Source of the DNA: Curtobacterium sp. MCPF17_002 | GTDB lineage: Bacteria; Actinomycetota; Actinomycetes; Actinomycetales; Microbacteriaceae | Assembly: GCF_003234115.2 (NCBI RefSeq) | Contig: NZ_CP126251.1 | Span: forward strand, 1,240,001 to 1,304,000 | DNA length: 64,000 nt | Direction of reading: 5' to 3' | In this document: piece by piece, positions 1 to 7,277 of the stretch | How positions within the stretch are numbered: position 1 is the stretch's first letter | Layout: the number at the start of each line of letters is the position of its first letter | Notes under the pieces: generated by a model | Told to the model about the DNA's origin: nothing | The model's input: only the letters and a program-made list of their open reading frames with translations | Database searches by the model: none | Position numbers and translations under genes: made by a program

Positions 1-105
1 GACGTGTTCGGCTTCGAGCTGACCGACGACGAGGTGGCGGCCATCTCCGCCCTCGAGCGCGGCCGGCTCTGGGACGGCGACCCGGACACGCACGAAGAGA
101 TGTGA
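1..105 (+). CDS. Aldo/keto reductase, C-terminal fragment
   Basis: Only the last 34 codons lie in the window, in frame 1, ending at TGA 103-105. The tail (DVFGFELTDDEVAAISAL, then GRLWDGDPDTHEEM) resembles the C-terminus of 2,5-diketo-D-gluconate-reductase-type aldo/keto reductases, in which an 'L-T-x-E-E/D-x-A-x-I-x-x-L' helix is followed by a short tail carrying R/L and G/DPD residues. These are NAD(P)H-dependent carbonyl reductases of the cytosol. The catalytic Tyr/Lys region is outside the window, so the exact subfamily cannot be judged. Confidence 0.75.
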   Translation, partial: DVFGFELTDDEVAAISALERGRLWDGDPDTHEEM

Positions 106-110
106 CACCG

Positions 111-142
111 CCGCTGCGCAGCGCGTCCGCGCTGCGCAGCGG
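111..142. terminator. 14-bp perfect inverted repeat, probable terminator
   Basis: CCGCTGCGCAGCGC (111-124) and its exact reverse complement (129-142) are separated by a 4-nt loop GTCC. Each arm is itself palindromic around CTGCGCAG. It starts 5 nt after the aldo/keto reductase stop and has no T-tract. It also lies directly upstream of the helicase promoter, so an operator role is the alternative. Confidence 0.55.
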
Positions 143-166
143 TACTCGTCGGCGGGGTGGTGGGAC

Positions 167-172
167 TACACT
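167..172 (+). promoter_or_regulatory. Predicted -10 box of the helicase gene
   Basis: TACACT 34-29 nt before the GTG at 201. Transcription would start near 179, leaving a leader of about 20 nt that contains the GAAGGG ribosome-binding sequence (189-194). The same TACACTGGG string precedes miaB. Confidence 0.45.
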
Positions 173-200
173 GGGTTCCCCTCTTCCCGAAGGGTTGTGT

Positions 201-2444
201 GTGTCCGAACCGACCGAGATCGACCGCGAGCGCGGCTACGTGGACGGGCTGTTCGCCCGTCTCGACGAGCTCACCGCCGAGGCCGAGCAACGCCTCGCCG
301 AGACCCGCCGTCAGGCCGTCGGCGGCAACCACCAGAGCCGCAGTGAGCGCGACGCCTTCGCGCGGCTCTACGAGGACACCATCGCCACGCTCGACCGCGT
401 CGGCGACCGACTGGTCTTCGGCCGGCTCGAGGTGTCCGAGCCCGACAGTGCCGAGGACGCCTTCCGCTACATCGGCCGTGTCGGCCTGCGCGACGCCGAC
501 CACCGCCCGCTCCTGCTCGACTGGCGCGTCCCCGGTGCCAGCGCGTTCTACCAGGCGACCGCCGCGCACCCGATGGGCATGCGCGCCCGACGGCACCTGA
601 CGCTCGAGGGCCGCAGCGTCGTCGGCGTCGAGGACGAGGTCTTCGACGCCACCCTCTACGACGACGAGCGCACCCACCTGCAGGGCGAGGGCGCGCTCCT
701 CGCCGCCGTCACCGCCGAGCGCACCGGCCGGATGACCGACATCGTCGCCACCATCCAGGGCGAGCAGGACCGGATCATCCGCTCCCCGCTCGAGGGCGTC
801 CTCATCGTGCAGGGCGGCCCCGGCACCGGCAAGACCGCCGTGGCGCTGCACCGTGCCGCGTACCTGCTCTACTCGTACCGCGAGCGGCTCCGCGGCTCGG
901 GCGTGCTCGTGGTCGGCCCGTCGCCGGCGTTCCTCACCTACATCGAGCAGGTCCTGCCGTCGCTCGGTGAGACCGGCGTCGTGATGGCGTCCCTCGGCTC
1001 GCTCTACCCGGGCGTGCACGCCCGGAAGCACGACCGCCGCGACGTCGCCGCGGTGAAGGGCTCGGCCGAGATGGCCCAGCTGCTCCGCCGGGCCGTGCGG
1101 TCGCGCCAGGTCGTGCCGACCGAGTCCGTGACGCTCGACGTCGAGGGCGAGCGGCTCGTCGTCCCACCGGGGCTCGTCGCCGACGCCATGAAGCGCGCGC
1201 AGGACCGCGGCAAGCCGCACAACGCCGCCCGGGTCACGTTCAACAAGATCGCGCTCGACTCGATGACCCGTCTGCTCGCCGACCAGCTCCGCGAGCGCGG
1301 GACCACGGTGGACGAAGCCGACGAGAAGGTCCTGCGCGAGGACATCCGGTCGTCGTACGACGCCCGGATCCTGCTCAACACCGCGTGGCTCCCGCTGCCG
1401 CCGGAGAAGCTCCTCGAGGACCTCTACGCCCGGCCGAACTGGCTCGCCTCGCTCACCCCGCACTGGACACCCGAACGCCGTGCGCTGCTCGAGCGTGCCC
1501 GCGGTGCGGAGACCACCGTCGAGGACGTCCCACTCCTCGACGAGGCCGCCGAACTCCTCGGCCCGTTCGACCCCACCGGCGGCGCGGCGAAGCGTGCGGC
1601 CAAGGCCAGCCGCAACCGCGACATCGAGAACGCCCGACAGGCCATCGAGAACATGGGCGTCGAGGGCATCGTCACGGCCGAGCAGGTCGCCGGGTCCTTC
1701 GCCGAGGGCGGGGACGCGCGCACGACCGCCGAGCGCGCCGCCGAGGACCGCGAGTGGACCTACGGGCACATCGTCGTCGACGAGGCGCAGGAGCTCTCGC
1801 CGATGCAGTGGCATGTGCTCGCCCGCCGCAACCCGCTCCGGTCGTTCACGATCGTCGGCGACATGGCGCAGGGCTCCTCGCCCGGTGCCGCGCGCACCTG
1901 GGACGACGTCATCGGAGCGCTCGCCCGCCGCCGTCGTGGCCGCGCGCCGCAGGTGCCGCTCGAGCACCGCGTCGAGCAGCTCACGGTGAACTACCGCACC
2001 CCGCGGTCGATCGTCGAGGCCGCCGGGGCGTTCGCCGACGCGGCGGGGCTCACGGTCACCCGGAACGAGGCCGTCCGCGACGGCGACCCCGTCGAGCGCC
2101 TCAGCGTGGCGCGTGGCGACGTGTTCGACACCGTCGCACGGGTCGTCGACGCCGAGCGCGACCGGATCGGCAGCGGGACCATCGGCGTCATCGTGCCGGA
2201 GGCCGACGTCGACACGGTCCGGCAGCGACTCGCCCGGACCGAGGCCGACGTGCGGTCCCTCGGTTCGCCGCGGCCCGGGTCCGTCACCGTGCTGACGGGC
2301 GCGGACGCGAAGGGCCTCGAGTTCGACGGCGTGCTGCTCGTCGACCCGGAACGGGTCGGGGCGGACGCGGCACGCGCTGCGGCCGCGGTCTACGTCGCGA
2401 TGACGCGGCCGACGCGTCGCCTGACGGTCATCGACGTGGCCTGA
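201..2444 (+). CDS. helR: HelD/HelR-type UvrD-like superfamily 1 helicase (RNA polymerase recycling ATPase)
   Basis: About 747 residues. Walker A GGPGTGKTAV sits at residues 205-212 and the Walker B DEAQ at 527-530. Motif DAKGLEFDGVLLVD and the closing YVAMTRPTRRLTV are the C-terminal SF1 motifs. The N-terminus is a charged coiled coil (about 1-60) and there is an inserted region between the two halves of the motor, as in actinobacterial class II HelD proteins. These use ATP to remove or recycle stalled RNA polymerase, and HelR homologues give rifampicin tolerance. Start choice: GTG 201 follows GAAGGG, and translation from ATG 102 would cover the upstream hairpin and -10 box. It is monocistronic. 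The helicase family is certain, the RNAP role is by homology. Confidence 0.85.
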   Translation: MSEPTEIDRERGYVDGLFARLDELTAEAEQRLAETRRQAVGGNHQSRSERDAFARLYEDTIATLDRVGDRLVFGRLEVSEPDSAEDAFRYIGRVGLRDADHRPLLLDWRVPGASAFYQATAAHPMGMRARRHLTLEGRSVVGVEDEVFDATLYDDERTHLQGEGALLAAVTAERTGRMTDIVATIQGEQDRIIRSPLEGVLIVQGGPGTGKTAVALHRAAYLLYSYRERLRGSGVLVVGPSPAFLTYIEQVLPSLGETGVVMASLGSLYPGVHARKHDRRDVAAVKGSAEMAQLLRRAVRSRQVVPTESVTLDVEGERLVVPPGLVADAMKRAQDRGKPHNAARVTFNKIALDSMTRLLADQLRERGTTVDEADEKVLREDIRSSYDARILLNTAWLPLPPEKLLEDLYARPNWLASLTPHWTPERRALLERARGAETTVEDVPLLDEAAELLGPFDPTGGAAKRAAKASRNRDIENARQAIENMGVEGIVTAEQVAGSFAEGGDARTTAERAAEDREWTYGHIVVDEAQELSPMQWHVLARRNPLRSFTIVGDMAQGSSPGAARTWDDVIGALARRRRGRAPQVPLEHRVEQLTVNYRTPRSIVEAAGAFADAAGLTVTRNEAVRDGDPVERLSVARGDVFDTVARVVDAERDRIGSGTIGVIVPEADVDTVRQRLARTEADVRSLGSPRPGSVTVLTGADAKGLEFDGVLLVDPERVGADAARAAAAVYVAMTRPTRRLTVIDVA

Positions 2445-2491
2445 TACGCGGGCAGGTGAGCGCAGGCAGGTGAGCGTGCGCACCGGGCGGA

Positions 2492-2527
2492 CGGGAGGCG
2501 CGGGGCGGCGCCGCCACGGGCCTCCCG
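2492..2527. terminator. Terminator hairpin between convergent genes
   Basis: CGGGAGGC (2492-2499) pairs with GCCTCCCG (2520-2527), and the loop contains a GGCGGCGCCGCC palindrome (2504-2515). It lies between the convergent helicase and emfourin genes and ends 2 nt before the emfourin stop codon. It belongs to the GGAGGC/GCCTCC family of palindromes seen elsewhere in the window. Confidence 0.6.
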
Positions 2528-2529
2528 GC

Positions 2530-2802
2530 TCAGGACTTGTCGCCTTCGGACCGCACCCGCGCGACCAGGTCGGCCCACGGCCCGTCGAGGCGGGTGCCGG
2601 GGATCGTCACCGTGGTGCGTTCGACGGTGATCGTCCAGGTGAAGTCGTCGCGCACGGCAGGTGACGGCGCGGGCTGCGCATCCCGGGGGAGCGCGTCGAC
2701 CAGCTCCGACCAGCCGGACGGGTCGTCGCAGGAGTCGGTGTCGACGCGCCAGCCCCGCGAGGTGCCGGCGATGCCCCCGGTGCGACGGACGTCGATGTGC
2801 AT
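2530..2802 (-). CDS. Emfourin-like inhibitor of the adjacent M4 metalloprotease
   Basis: 90 residues beginning MHIDVRRTGGIAG, with a Trp-Ser-x-Leu segment and the core FTWTITVERTTVTIPG. No signal peptide or membrane segment. Size, N-terminal beta strand with 'RxGG(I/L)AG' and location immediately downstream of a protealysin-like M4 protease match emfourin, the slow tight-binding cytoplasmic inhibitor of protealysin. The protease gene ends 64 nt upstream. TACCGT (2809-2814, reverse strand) lies exactly 6 nt from the ATG, so the inhibitor probably also has its own leaderless promoter. The family call is by recognition of sequence and context; inhibition itself is inferred. Confidence 0.8.
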   Translation of the reverse strand: MHIDVRRTGGIAGTSRGWRVDTDSCDDPSGWSELVDALPRDAQPAPSPAVRDDFTWTITVERTTVTIPGTRLDGPWADLVARVRSEGDKS

Positions 2803-2808
2803 GCCCCG

Positions 2809-2814
2809 ACGGTA
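2809..2814 (-). promoter_or_regulatory. -10 box, leaderless promoter of the emfourin gene
   Basis: Reverse strand TACCGT, then 6 nt (CGGGGC), then ATG. This is the spacing expected when transcription begins at the start codon. Confidence 0.6.
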
Positions 2815-2866
2815 CGCCGCCAGAGCAGCGCAGTCGAGAACGGCGGGGCGCAGTCGAGAACGGGGC

Positions 2867-3916
2867 TCAGTCGAGGACGCCGACCGTCCGCCAGGCCTCC
2901 TGCACCGCGGTGTGCTGTGCGGAGCCCTCGCCGAAGCGGGTCCGCGCCGCGTCGACGGTCACGGTCGCGAAGCCGGCGAAGTCGATCGACGCCGTGACCG
3001 CGTCCGAGGTGAGCGCGTCCCACCAGACGGCACCGGCGCCCTGCCAGGCGTTGCCGCCGATCGCCGTCGCCGCCAGGAAGAACGCGTGGTTCGGGATCCC
3101 CGAGTTCGTGTGCACGCCGCCCTGGTCCTCGGTGGTCTCGACGTAGCCGGCCATCGTCGCGGGCTGCGGGTCCTTCCCGAGCACCGGGTCGTCGTAGGCG
3201 GTCCCCGGGGCACGCATGGAGCGGAGGGCGACGCCGTGGACCGCATCGGTGAAGAGCCCCTCGCCGATGAGCCACGAGGCCTGCTCCGCGCTCTGCCGTG
3301 CCGCGTACTGCGCGACGAGCGAGCCGAACACGTCGCTCACCGACTCGTTGAGCGCGCCCGACTGCCCCTGGTACGTCAGGTCGGCGGTGTACTGGGTGAC
3401 CCCGTGCGCGAGCTCGTGGCCGATGACGTCGACCGCGATCGTGAAGCGGTTGAACACCTCGCCGTCGCCGTCGCCGAACACCATCCGGCTGCCGTCCCAG
3501 TAGGCGTTGTCGTAGTCCTGCCCGTAGTGCACGGTGGCGTCGAGCGGGAGTCCGGCGCCGTCGATCGACACCCGGCCGAACACCTCGAGCCAGAAGGCGT
3601 GCGTGTCGCCCAGGCCCGTGTAGGCCTCGTCGACCGCGGGGTCGCCCGAGGCCGGGTCACCCTCGTGCCGGACGGGTGCGCCCGGCAACGTCGTCGAGCC
3701 CTTCGCGTCCGAGACGGTGCGCTGTGGCGACCGGTCGACGGTGCCGCTGACGCCCTGCGGCGTCCGGAGGTGCGCGTGCTTCGGGGCCTGCACGGTCTCG
3801 AGCGACGCGAGGGCGGTCCGGGCCGCCTCGGCCGCGCGGGGGAAGTCCGTGGCGTCGGCGACGGCGCGGAGGAGGTACGGCGGGACGACGGAGTGCAGGC
3901 GGCCGGTCGGGGTCAT
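2867..3916 (-). CDS. Protealysin-like M4 family zinc metalloprotease
   Basis: 349 residues from ATG 3916. Zinc ligands and general base are in HELAHGVT (His167, Glu168, His171) with the third ligand Glu191 in LNESVSD; His269 in GGVHTNSG matches thermolysin His231. The N-terminus has the short protealysin-type propeptide with HSVVPPYLL, removed by self-processing, and no classical signal peptide, typical of protealysins that leave the cell by an unknown route or act inside. It is followed by its emfourin inhibitor gene. A TTG 12 nt upstream of ATG 3916 is an alternative start; no good ribosome-binding sequence distinguishes them. All catalytic residues are present, so it should be active. Confidence 0.93.
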   Translation of the reverse strand: MTPTGRLHSVVPPYLLRAVADATDFPRAAEAARTALASLETVQAPKHAHLRTPQGVSGTVDRSPQRTVSDAKGSTTLPGAPVRHEGDPASGDPAVDEAYTGLGDTHAFWLEVFGRVSIDGAGLPLDATVHYGQDYDNAYWDGSRMVFGDGDGEVFNRFTIAVDVIGHELAHGVTQYTADLTYQGQSGALNESVSDVFGSLVAQYAARQSAEQASWLIGEGLFTDAVHGVALRSMRAPGTAYDDPVLGKDPQPATMAGYVETTEDQGGVHTNSGIPNHAFFLAATAIGGNAWQGAGAVWWDALTSDAVTASIDFAGFATVTVDAARTRFGEGSAQHTAVQEAWRTVGVLD

Positions 3917-3964
3917 GCGCTCATGCAACCACCGGGCACCGACAGCGCTTAGGGGCGGTGTCCG

Positions 3965-5011
3965 TCAGTCGCGCTTGCGGTTCTCGACGAGGCCCAGTGC
4001 GTACGACTCCCACCACTGCCCGGCGGCCGGCCCGCCGTTGCACGTGCCGTCGCTGAGCCCCGGCGTCTTCACCCAGAGCAGCGCGTCGAGGCGGGTGGAG
4101 CCCCGGGTGACGTGCGGCGCCTGTCCGAGTCCGGCCCCGTCGGGGTTGCACCACGTGCCGCGCCACCCCTGGCCGTTCCGCGAGACGTCGATGACGAAGT
4201 GCGGGTCGCCACCGATCGCGTCGGCGAGTCCGTCGGCGTACGCGCGCTCCTGGTCGACGCGGTAGAAGTTCGACACGTTCGTGAAGAAGCCCTGCGTCCG
4301 GTCGACACCGGCCTCGCGCAGCCACTTCGCCATCGTCGCGGTCGGGACGCGGTTCTCGTTCCCGCCGTCGAGGTAGACGGTGAGCCCGTGCCCGGTCAGC
4401 TCGCCCACGGCCTTCCGGAGGAGGGGCAGCCGGTCCTCCTCGAGGCGCTTGCAGACCTGGATCTGGGCGATGGCGTCCGGCTCGACGAGCACGACGGCCT
4501 TCGACCCCTGCATCGCCCGCACCGCCGAGCGGACCCACGGCAGGTACTCGCTCGACCCGGTGCCGCCCTTCGAGTAGCTGCCGCAGTCGCGGTCGGGCAC
4601 GTTGTAGAGCACGAACACCGGCGTCCGGTGCTGCTGCTCGGCACTCCGGACGACGTCGCGGATCGTCTCCCGGGTCGTGCTGGTCGAGGTGTTCGTCAGC
4701 CACGTGGCGATCGGCTGGTCGGCGATCACGGCGATCTTCGACGCGGTGGAGTCCTGGCCGTCGGCGCGGGCCTCGGCTTCTCGGCGGCCCGGCTGGTTCT
4801 CGGTCGCCGGCTGTGTCGCGAGGCCTCCGGGGAACGCGTCGGACGCCGACTTCCGCTCGGCCACCTGCCGGCCGCCGGTCTCGCGGGTCTGGGGGAGCAC
4901 GAGCACGAGCGTGGTGACGAGCGCCACGACGACGATCGCCCCCAGGCCGAGCCAGAGCCACTGGCGCCGGCCGGTGTCACGGCGTGCACGGGTTCCCTCG
5001 AGACTCGGCAT
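3965..5011 (-). CDS. Glycoside hydrolase family 6 (endoglucanase/cellobiohydrolase type), membrane-anchored
   Basis: 348 residues. A basic N-terminus and one membrane segment (about 18-39) form a signal anchor, followed by a Ser/Thr/Glu-rich linker (40-90) and the GH6 barrel. The four conserved acidic positions are visible: Asp141 in RDCG, Asp179 in LVEPDA, Asp215 in YLDGG, and Asp321 in PGLSDG; DVSRNG, WCNPDG and the WVKTPG to AAGQWW ending are family hallmarks. GH6 enzymes are inverting beta-1,4-glucanases, so a role on plant cell-wall glucan fits a plant-associated actinobacterium. No cellulose-binding module is present. It is monocistronic and its start ATG 5011 has GAGCAT exactly 6 nt upstream. 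Confidence 0.92.
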   Translation of the reverse strand: MPSLEGTRARRDTGRRQWLWLGLGAIVVVALVTTLVLVLPQTRETGGRQVAERKSASDAFPGGLATQPATENQPGRREAEARADGQDSTASKIAVIADQPIATWLTNTSTSTTRETIRDVVRSAEQQHRTPVFVLYNVPDRDCGSYSKGGTGSSEYLPWVRSAVRAMQGSKAVVLVEPDAIAQIQVCKRLEEDRLPLLRKAVGELTGHGLTVYLDGGNENRVPTATMAKWLREAGVDRTQGFFTNVSNFYRVDQERAYADGLADAIGGDPHFVIDVSRNGQGWRGTWCNPDGAGLGQAPHVTRGSTRLDALLWVKTPGLSDGTCNGGPAAGQWWESYALGLVENRKRD

Positions 5012-5017
5012 GGCCCC

Positions 5018-5023
5018 ATGCTC
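5018..5023 (-). promoter_or_regulatory. Possible -10 box of the GH6 gene
   Basis: Reverse strand GAGCAT, 6 nt, ATG. The first base departs from TANNNT but A2 and T6, the bases most important for melting, are kept. Confidence 0.35.
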
Positions 5024-5101
5024 GCAGGTGCGACGGGGGCACGCCCACCCCAGCCGGGCGTTCCCCCAGGACTGGTGGTGGTTCCTGCCAGGACCGTGCC
5101 C

Positions 5102-5107
5102 CAGACT
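5102..5107 (+). promoter_or_regulatory. Possible -10 box of the VanZ-like gene
   Basis: CAGACT, 6 nt (GGCGTG), ATG 5114: leaderless geometry, with C instead of T at position 1. Confidence 0.4.
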
Positions 5108-5113
5108 GGCGTG

Positions 5114-5560
5114 ATGTTCCGGAAGCTCCTCCTCCTCGCCCTGACCGCGGCGTACGCCTGGGTGATCTGGCGGATGACGCTGACGCCCCAGGTGTTCACG
5201 TCGGCGCAGAACTCCCTCGTGCTGCACGCGATCGCCTGGGTGCAGCAGCTGCCGCACGGCACGTGGTTCACGTACGAGCGCACGGAGTTCCTCGCGAACA
5301 TCGCCATGTTCGTCCCCGTCGGCATGCTCGCGGCGCTGTGGCTGCCGCGCCGCTGGTGGTTCCTCGGCGCCGTCGTCGGCGTCGGCCTGTCCGCCGGCAT
5401 CGAGATCGCCCAGGCCGTCTACCTGCCGTACCGCGTGGCCGACCCCCGCGACGTGCTCTCGAACGGGCTCGGCGGGCTGCTCGGCGCGACGGTCGTCGGA
5501 CTCGTCCGCAGCCTGCTCCCCGCACCCCGTCGTCGCCGACTGCGCGCTCGGACCGCCTGA
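5114..5560 (+). CDS. VanZ family membrane protein
   Basis: 148 residues. There are hydrophobic segments at about 4-20, 57-78 and 80-100, with a C-terminal amphipathic stretch and a basic tail. The VanZ signatures are visible: the NIAMFVPVGML segment, then GIEIAQ and the DVLSNGLGGLLGA motif. VanZ-type proteins lower teicoplanin binding in glycopeptide-resistance clusters, but single chromosomal copies in actinobacteria have no established role. There are no vanA/H/X genes nearby, so resistance is not implied. GTG 5111 is an alternative start; ATG 5114 fits the leaderless spacing. Confidence 0.88.
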   Translation: MFRKLLLLALTAAYAWVIWRMTLTPQVFTSAQNSLVLHAIAWVQQLPHGTWFTYERTEFLANIAMFVPVGMLAALWLPRRWWFLGAVVGVGLSAGIEIAQAVYLPYRVADPRDVLSNGLGGLLGATVVGLVRSLLPAPRRRRLRARTA

Positions 5561-5566
5561 CTCTGG

Positions 5567-5572
5567 TAGTCT
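5567..5572 (+). promoter_or_regulatory. Predicted -10 box of rpsO
   Basis: TAGTCT lies 7 nt after the VanZ stop and 106 nt before rpsO. The transcript would carry a leader of about 100 nt with a CACAC/GTGTG hairpin near 5612-5628, the region where S15 autoregulatory structures are often found. Confidence 0.4.
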
Positions 5573-5677
5573 TCTGCGGTTGCCGTCGAACGGCCGCGGA
5601 CAAAGAGCGCTCACACATCCGGTGTGGGCACCGCGCAACGGACACCGCTCTCATGCAGAGCAGGAAGGGGATCCTCC

Positions 5678-5947
5678 ATGGCACTTGACGCGAAGGTCAA
5701 GCAGGAGATCATCGAAGAGTACGCGACCCACCCGGGCGACACCGGATCCCCCGAGGTCCAGGTCGCCGTTCTGACGCGTCGTATCAACGACCTGAACGAG
5801 CACCTCAAGGAGCACAAGCACGACCACCACTCGCGTCGTGGTCTGCTGCTCATGGTCGGTCAGCGTCGCCGTCTCCTCGGTTACCTCTCCGACGTCGACA
5901 TCGCCCGCTACCGTGCGCTCATCGAGCGCCTCGGCCTGCGCCGCTAG
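5678..5947 (+). CDS. rpsO: 30S ribosomal protein S15
   Basis: 89 residues, the usual S15 length. The family pattern is complete: [38 protein letters not shown] and the basic helix RRRLLGYL. S15 binds the central domain of 16S rRNA early in 30S assembly. The AGGAAGGGG ribosome-binding sequence lies about 7 nt before ATG 5678. As in most bacteria it precedes pnp, but here four genes (FMN reductase, a small membrane protein, ApbE, lytic transglycosylase) have been placed between them. Confidence 0.98.
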   Translation: MALDAKVKQEIIEEYATHPGDTGSPEVQVAVLTRRINDLNEHLKEHKHDHHSRRGLLLMVGQRRRLLGYLSDVDIARYRALIERLGLRR

Positions 5948-5969
5948 TCGTCGCCCAACGGCTTGACCG

Positions 5970-6013
5970 AACGCCCCGGTCCTCTTCGGAGGGTCGGGGC
6001 GTTCTCCGTTTTC
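5970..6013 (+). terminator. rpsO: Intrinsic terminator of rpsO
   Basis: AACGCCCCG (5970-5978) pairs with CGGGGCGTT (5995-6003), with an inner CTC/GAG pairing, followed by TTCTCCGTTTT. It is one of the few terminators here with a T-rich tail. Confidence 0.85.
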
Positions 6014-6036
6014 CGATCGCACTTCGCCGGGAATGG

Positions 6037-6064
6037 TTGCGCGCCCGTCGTGGTTCGGTACGAT
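6037..6064 (+). promoter_or_regulatory. Promoter of the FMN reductase gene
   Basis: TTGCGC (6037-6042), 16 nt spacer, TACGAT (6059-6064). Predicted start near 6071, giving a leader of about 28 nt. Confidence 0.55.
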
Positions 6065-6098
6065 GTTCATGCAAACGCAGCGAAAGTCGGGACTCACC

Positions 6099-6734
6099 AT
6101 GACCACCATCGCCGTCGTCTCCGCCGGGCTCTCCGAGCCCAGCTCCACCCGCCTGCTCGCCGACCGCCTGGCAGAGGCCGCCGTCGCGTCGCTCACGGCA
6201 CCGGACGCCACCGGACTGCCTGGAGGCACGGCGAAGGTCCTGCACGTCGACCTGCGTCCGCTGGCACACGAGATCACCGACGCGATGCTCACCGGGTTCG
6301 CGGCGCCGGCCCTGTCCGCAGCCATGGCGACGGTGGTCGAGGCCGACGCGGTCGTGTTCGTCACGCCGATCTTCACCGCCGGGGTGAGCGGCCTCGCGAA
6401 GTCGTTCCTCGACGTGCTCGACAAGGACTCCCTCGCCGACATGCCCGTGCTGCTCGGGGCCACCGGCGGGACTGCTCGGCACTCGCTGGCGATCGAGCAC
6501 GCGCTCCGTCCGGTCTTCGCGTACCTCCGTGCCGCGGTCGTCCCCACCGGCGTGTTCGCCGCGACCGACGACTGGGGGAGCGAGGGTGACTCGGCCGCAC
6601 TGGACGGACGCATCCGCCGGGCCGGGGTCGACCTGGCCTGGGCGATCCGCGCCTCCCGTCGGACCCCGCAGGAAGCCGACGCGCTCCCCGCGACCGTGGA
6701 CTTCGCGTCCCTCCTCGGCGGCCTCGGTCACTGA
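6099..6734 (+). CDS. NADPH-dependent FMN reductase (flavodoxin-like fold)
   Basis: 211 residues. The N-terminal AVVSAGLSEPSSTR loop is the phosphate-binding loop of the FMN reductase family, VFVTPIFTAGVSGLAKSFLD is the second flavin loop, and LLGATGGTARH the third. It matches the CE1759-type FMN reductases of actinobacteria, which supply reduced FMN to luciferase-like monooxygenases. That partner gene is absent here, so the electron acceptor is unknown. Start ATG 6099 is chosen because the alternative 6033 lies upstream of the predicted -10 box. Confidence 0.88.
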   Translation: MTTIAVVSAGLSEPSSTRLLADRLAEAAVASLTAPDATGLPGGTAKVLHVDLRPLAHEITDAMLTGFAAPALSAAMATVVEADAVVFVTPIFTAGVSGLAKSFLDVLDKDSLADMPVLLGATGGTARHSLAIEHALRPVFAYLRAAVVPTGVFAATDDWGSEGDSAALDGRIRRAGVDLAWAIRASRRTPQEADALPATVDFASLLGGLGH

Positions 6735-6748
6735 CCGCCCCGCGCGGA

Positions 6749-6824
6749 GGGAGCGGAATCGCTCGTAGGGAGCGGAATCGCTCGTAGGGAGCGGAATCGC
6801 TCGTAGGAGGTCGGAATTTCCGAC
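6749..6824. repeat. Tandem 19-bp hairpin repeat, three copies plus a degenerate fourth
   Basis: GGGAGCGGAATCGCTCGTA occurs three times without a gap (6749-6767, 6768-6786, 6787-6805). Each unit is a hairpin, GAGCG-GAAT-CGCTC. It is followed by GTCGGAATTTCCGAC (6810-6824), a perfect palindrome of the same design. It lies 14 nt after the FMN reductase stop and upstream of the small membrane protein. Confidence 0.9.
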
Positions 6825-6974
6825 TCCCTATGCGCGGATCCGCTTCCTACTCCACGTGTGATGGGCAGGATCGCTCTGAGGAGGGACACAGGGGTCGTCG
6901 GGCAACGGTGCAGACGGTCCACTGGTCGTTCATCGGCTGGCTCGGGAACCTCGTCATGACGACGAGGAGTACCG

Positions 6975-7277
6975 ATGGACAGCAGCGGGAACGGCAGACG
7001 ATCGGCGAAGGTCACGAGCGCGCTCGTCAGCGTGGGTGGCCTCGTGGTCGCGATGGTCACCGGCGCCGGGTTGTGGTTCGGGCACGAGCAGAGCAGCACG
7101 ACGACGCAGAGCAGTGACTCGAGCACGTCCGACTCGAGCACGTCCGACTCGAGCACGTCCGGCTCGGGCACGTCGACCGATTCCGGGACCTCGACCGATC
7201 AGGGCGTGACCCAGGGCAGCACCAGCACCGGCAGCGCGGACACCGGCAGCTCCGACGCGACGACGACGGGTTCGTGA
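6975..7277 (+). CDS. Small single-pass membrane protein with Ser/Thr/Gly/Asp-rich outer tail
   Basis: 100 residues: a short basic cytoplasmic N-terminus, one membrane helix (about 16-34), then a low-complexity exported tail. The tail contains three 15-bp DNA repeats GACTCGAGCACGTCC (7116-7160) giving the peptide DSSTS. I do not recognise a family. GAGGAG (6964-6969) is 5 nt before the ATG. It is translationally coupled to apbE (GTGA overlap), which suggests that it is the membrane carrier or target of ApbE flavinylation, but a clear ApbE acceptor motif (D-x-x-[ST]-G-A-[TS]) is not present; the nearest is DATTTGS at the C-terminus. Confidence 0.7.
   Translation: MDSSGNGRRSAKVTSALVSVGGLVVAMVTGAGLWFGHEQSSTTTQSSDSSTSDSSTSDSSTSGSGTSTDSGTSTDQGVTQGSTSTGSADTGSSDATTTGS

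Noticed and set aside
5114..5560. Glycopeptide resistance gene (vanZ)
   Set aside because: Only a VanZ-fold protein is present, with no vanHAX or vanRS neighbours.
5573..5677. Riboswitch upstream of rpsO
   Set aside because: No known riboswitch core was seen; only a simple CACAC/GTGTG hairpin.
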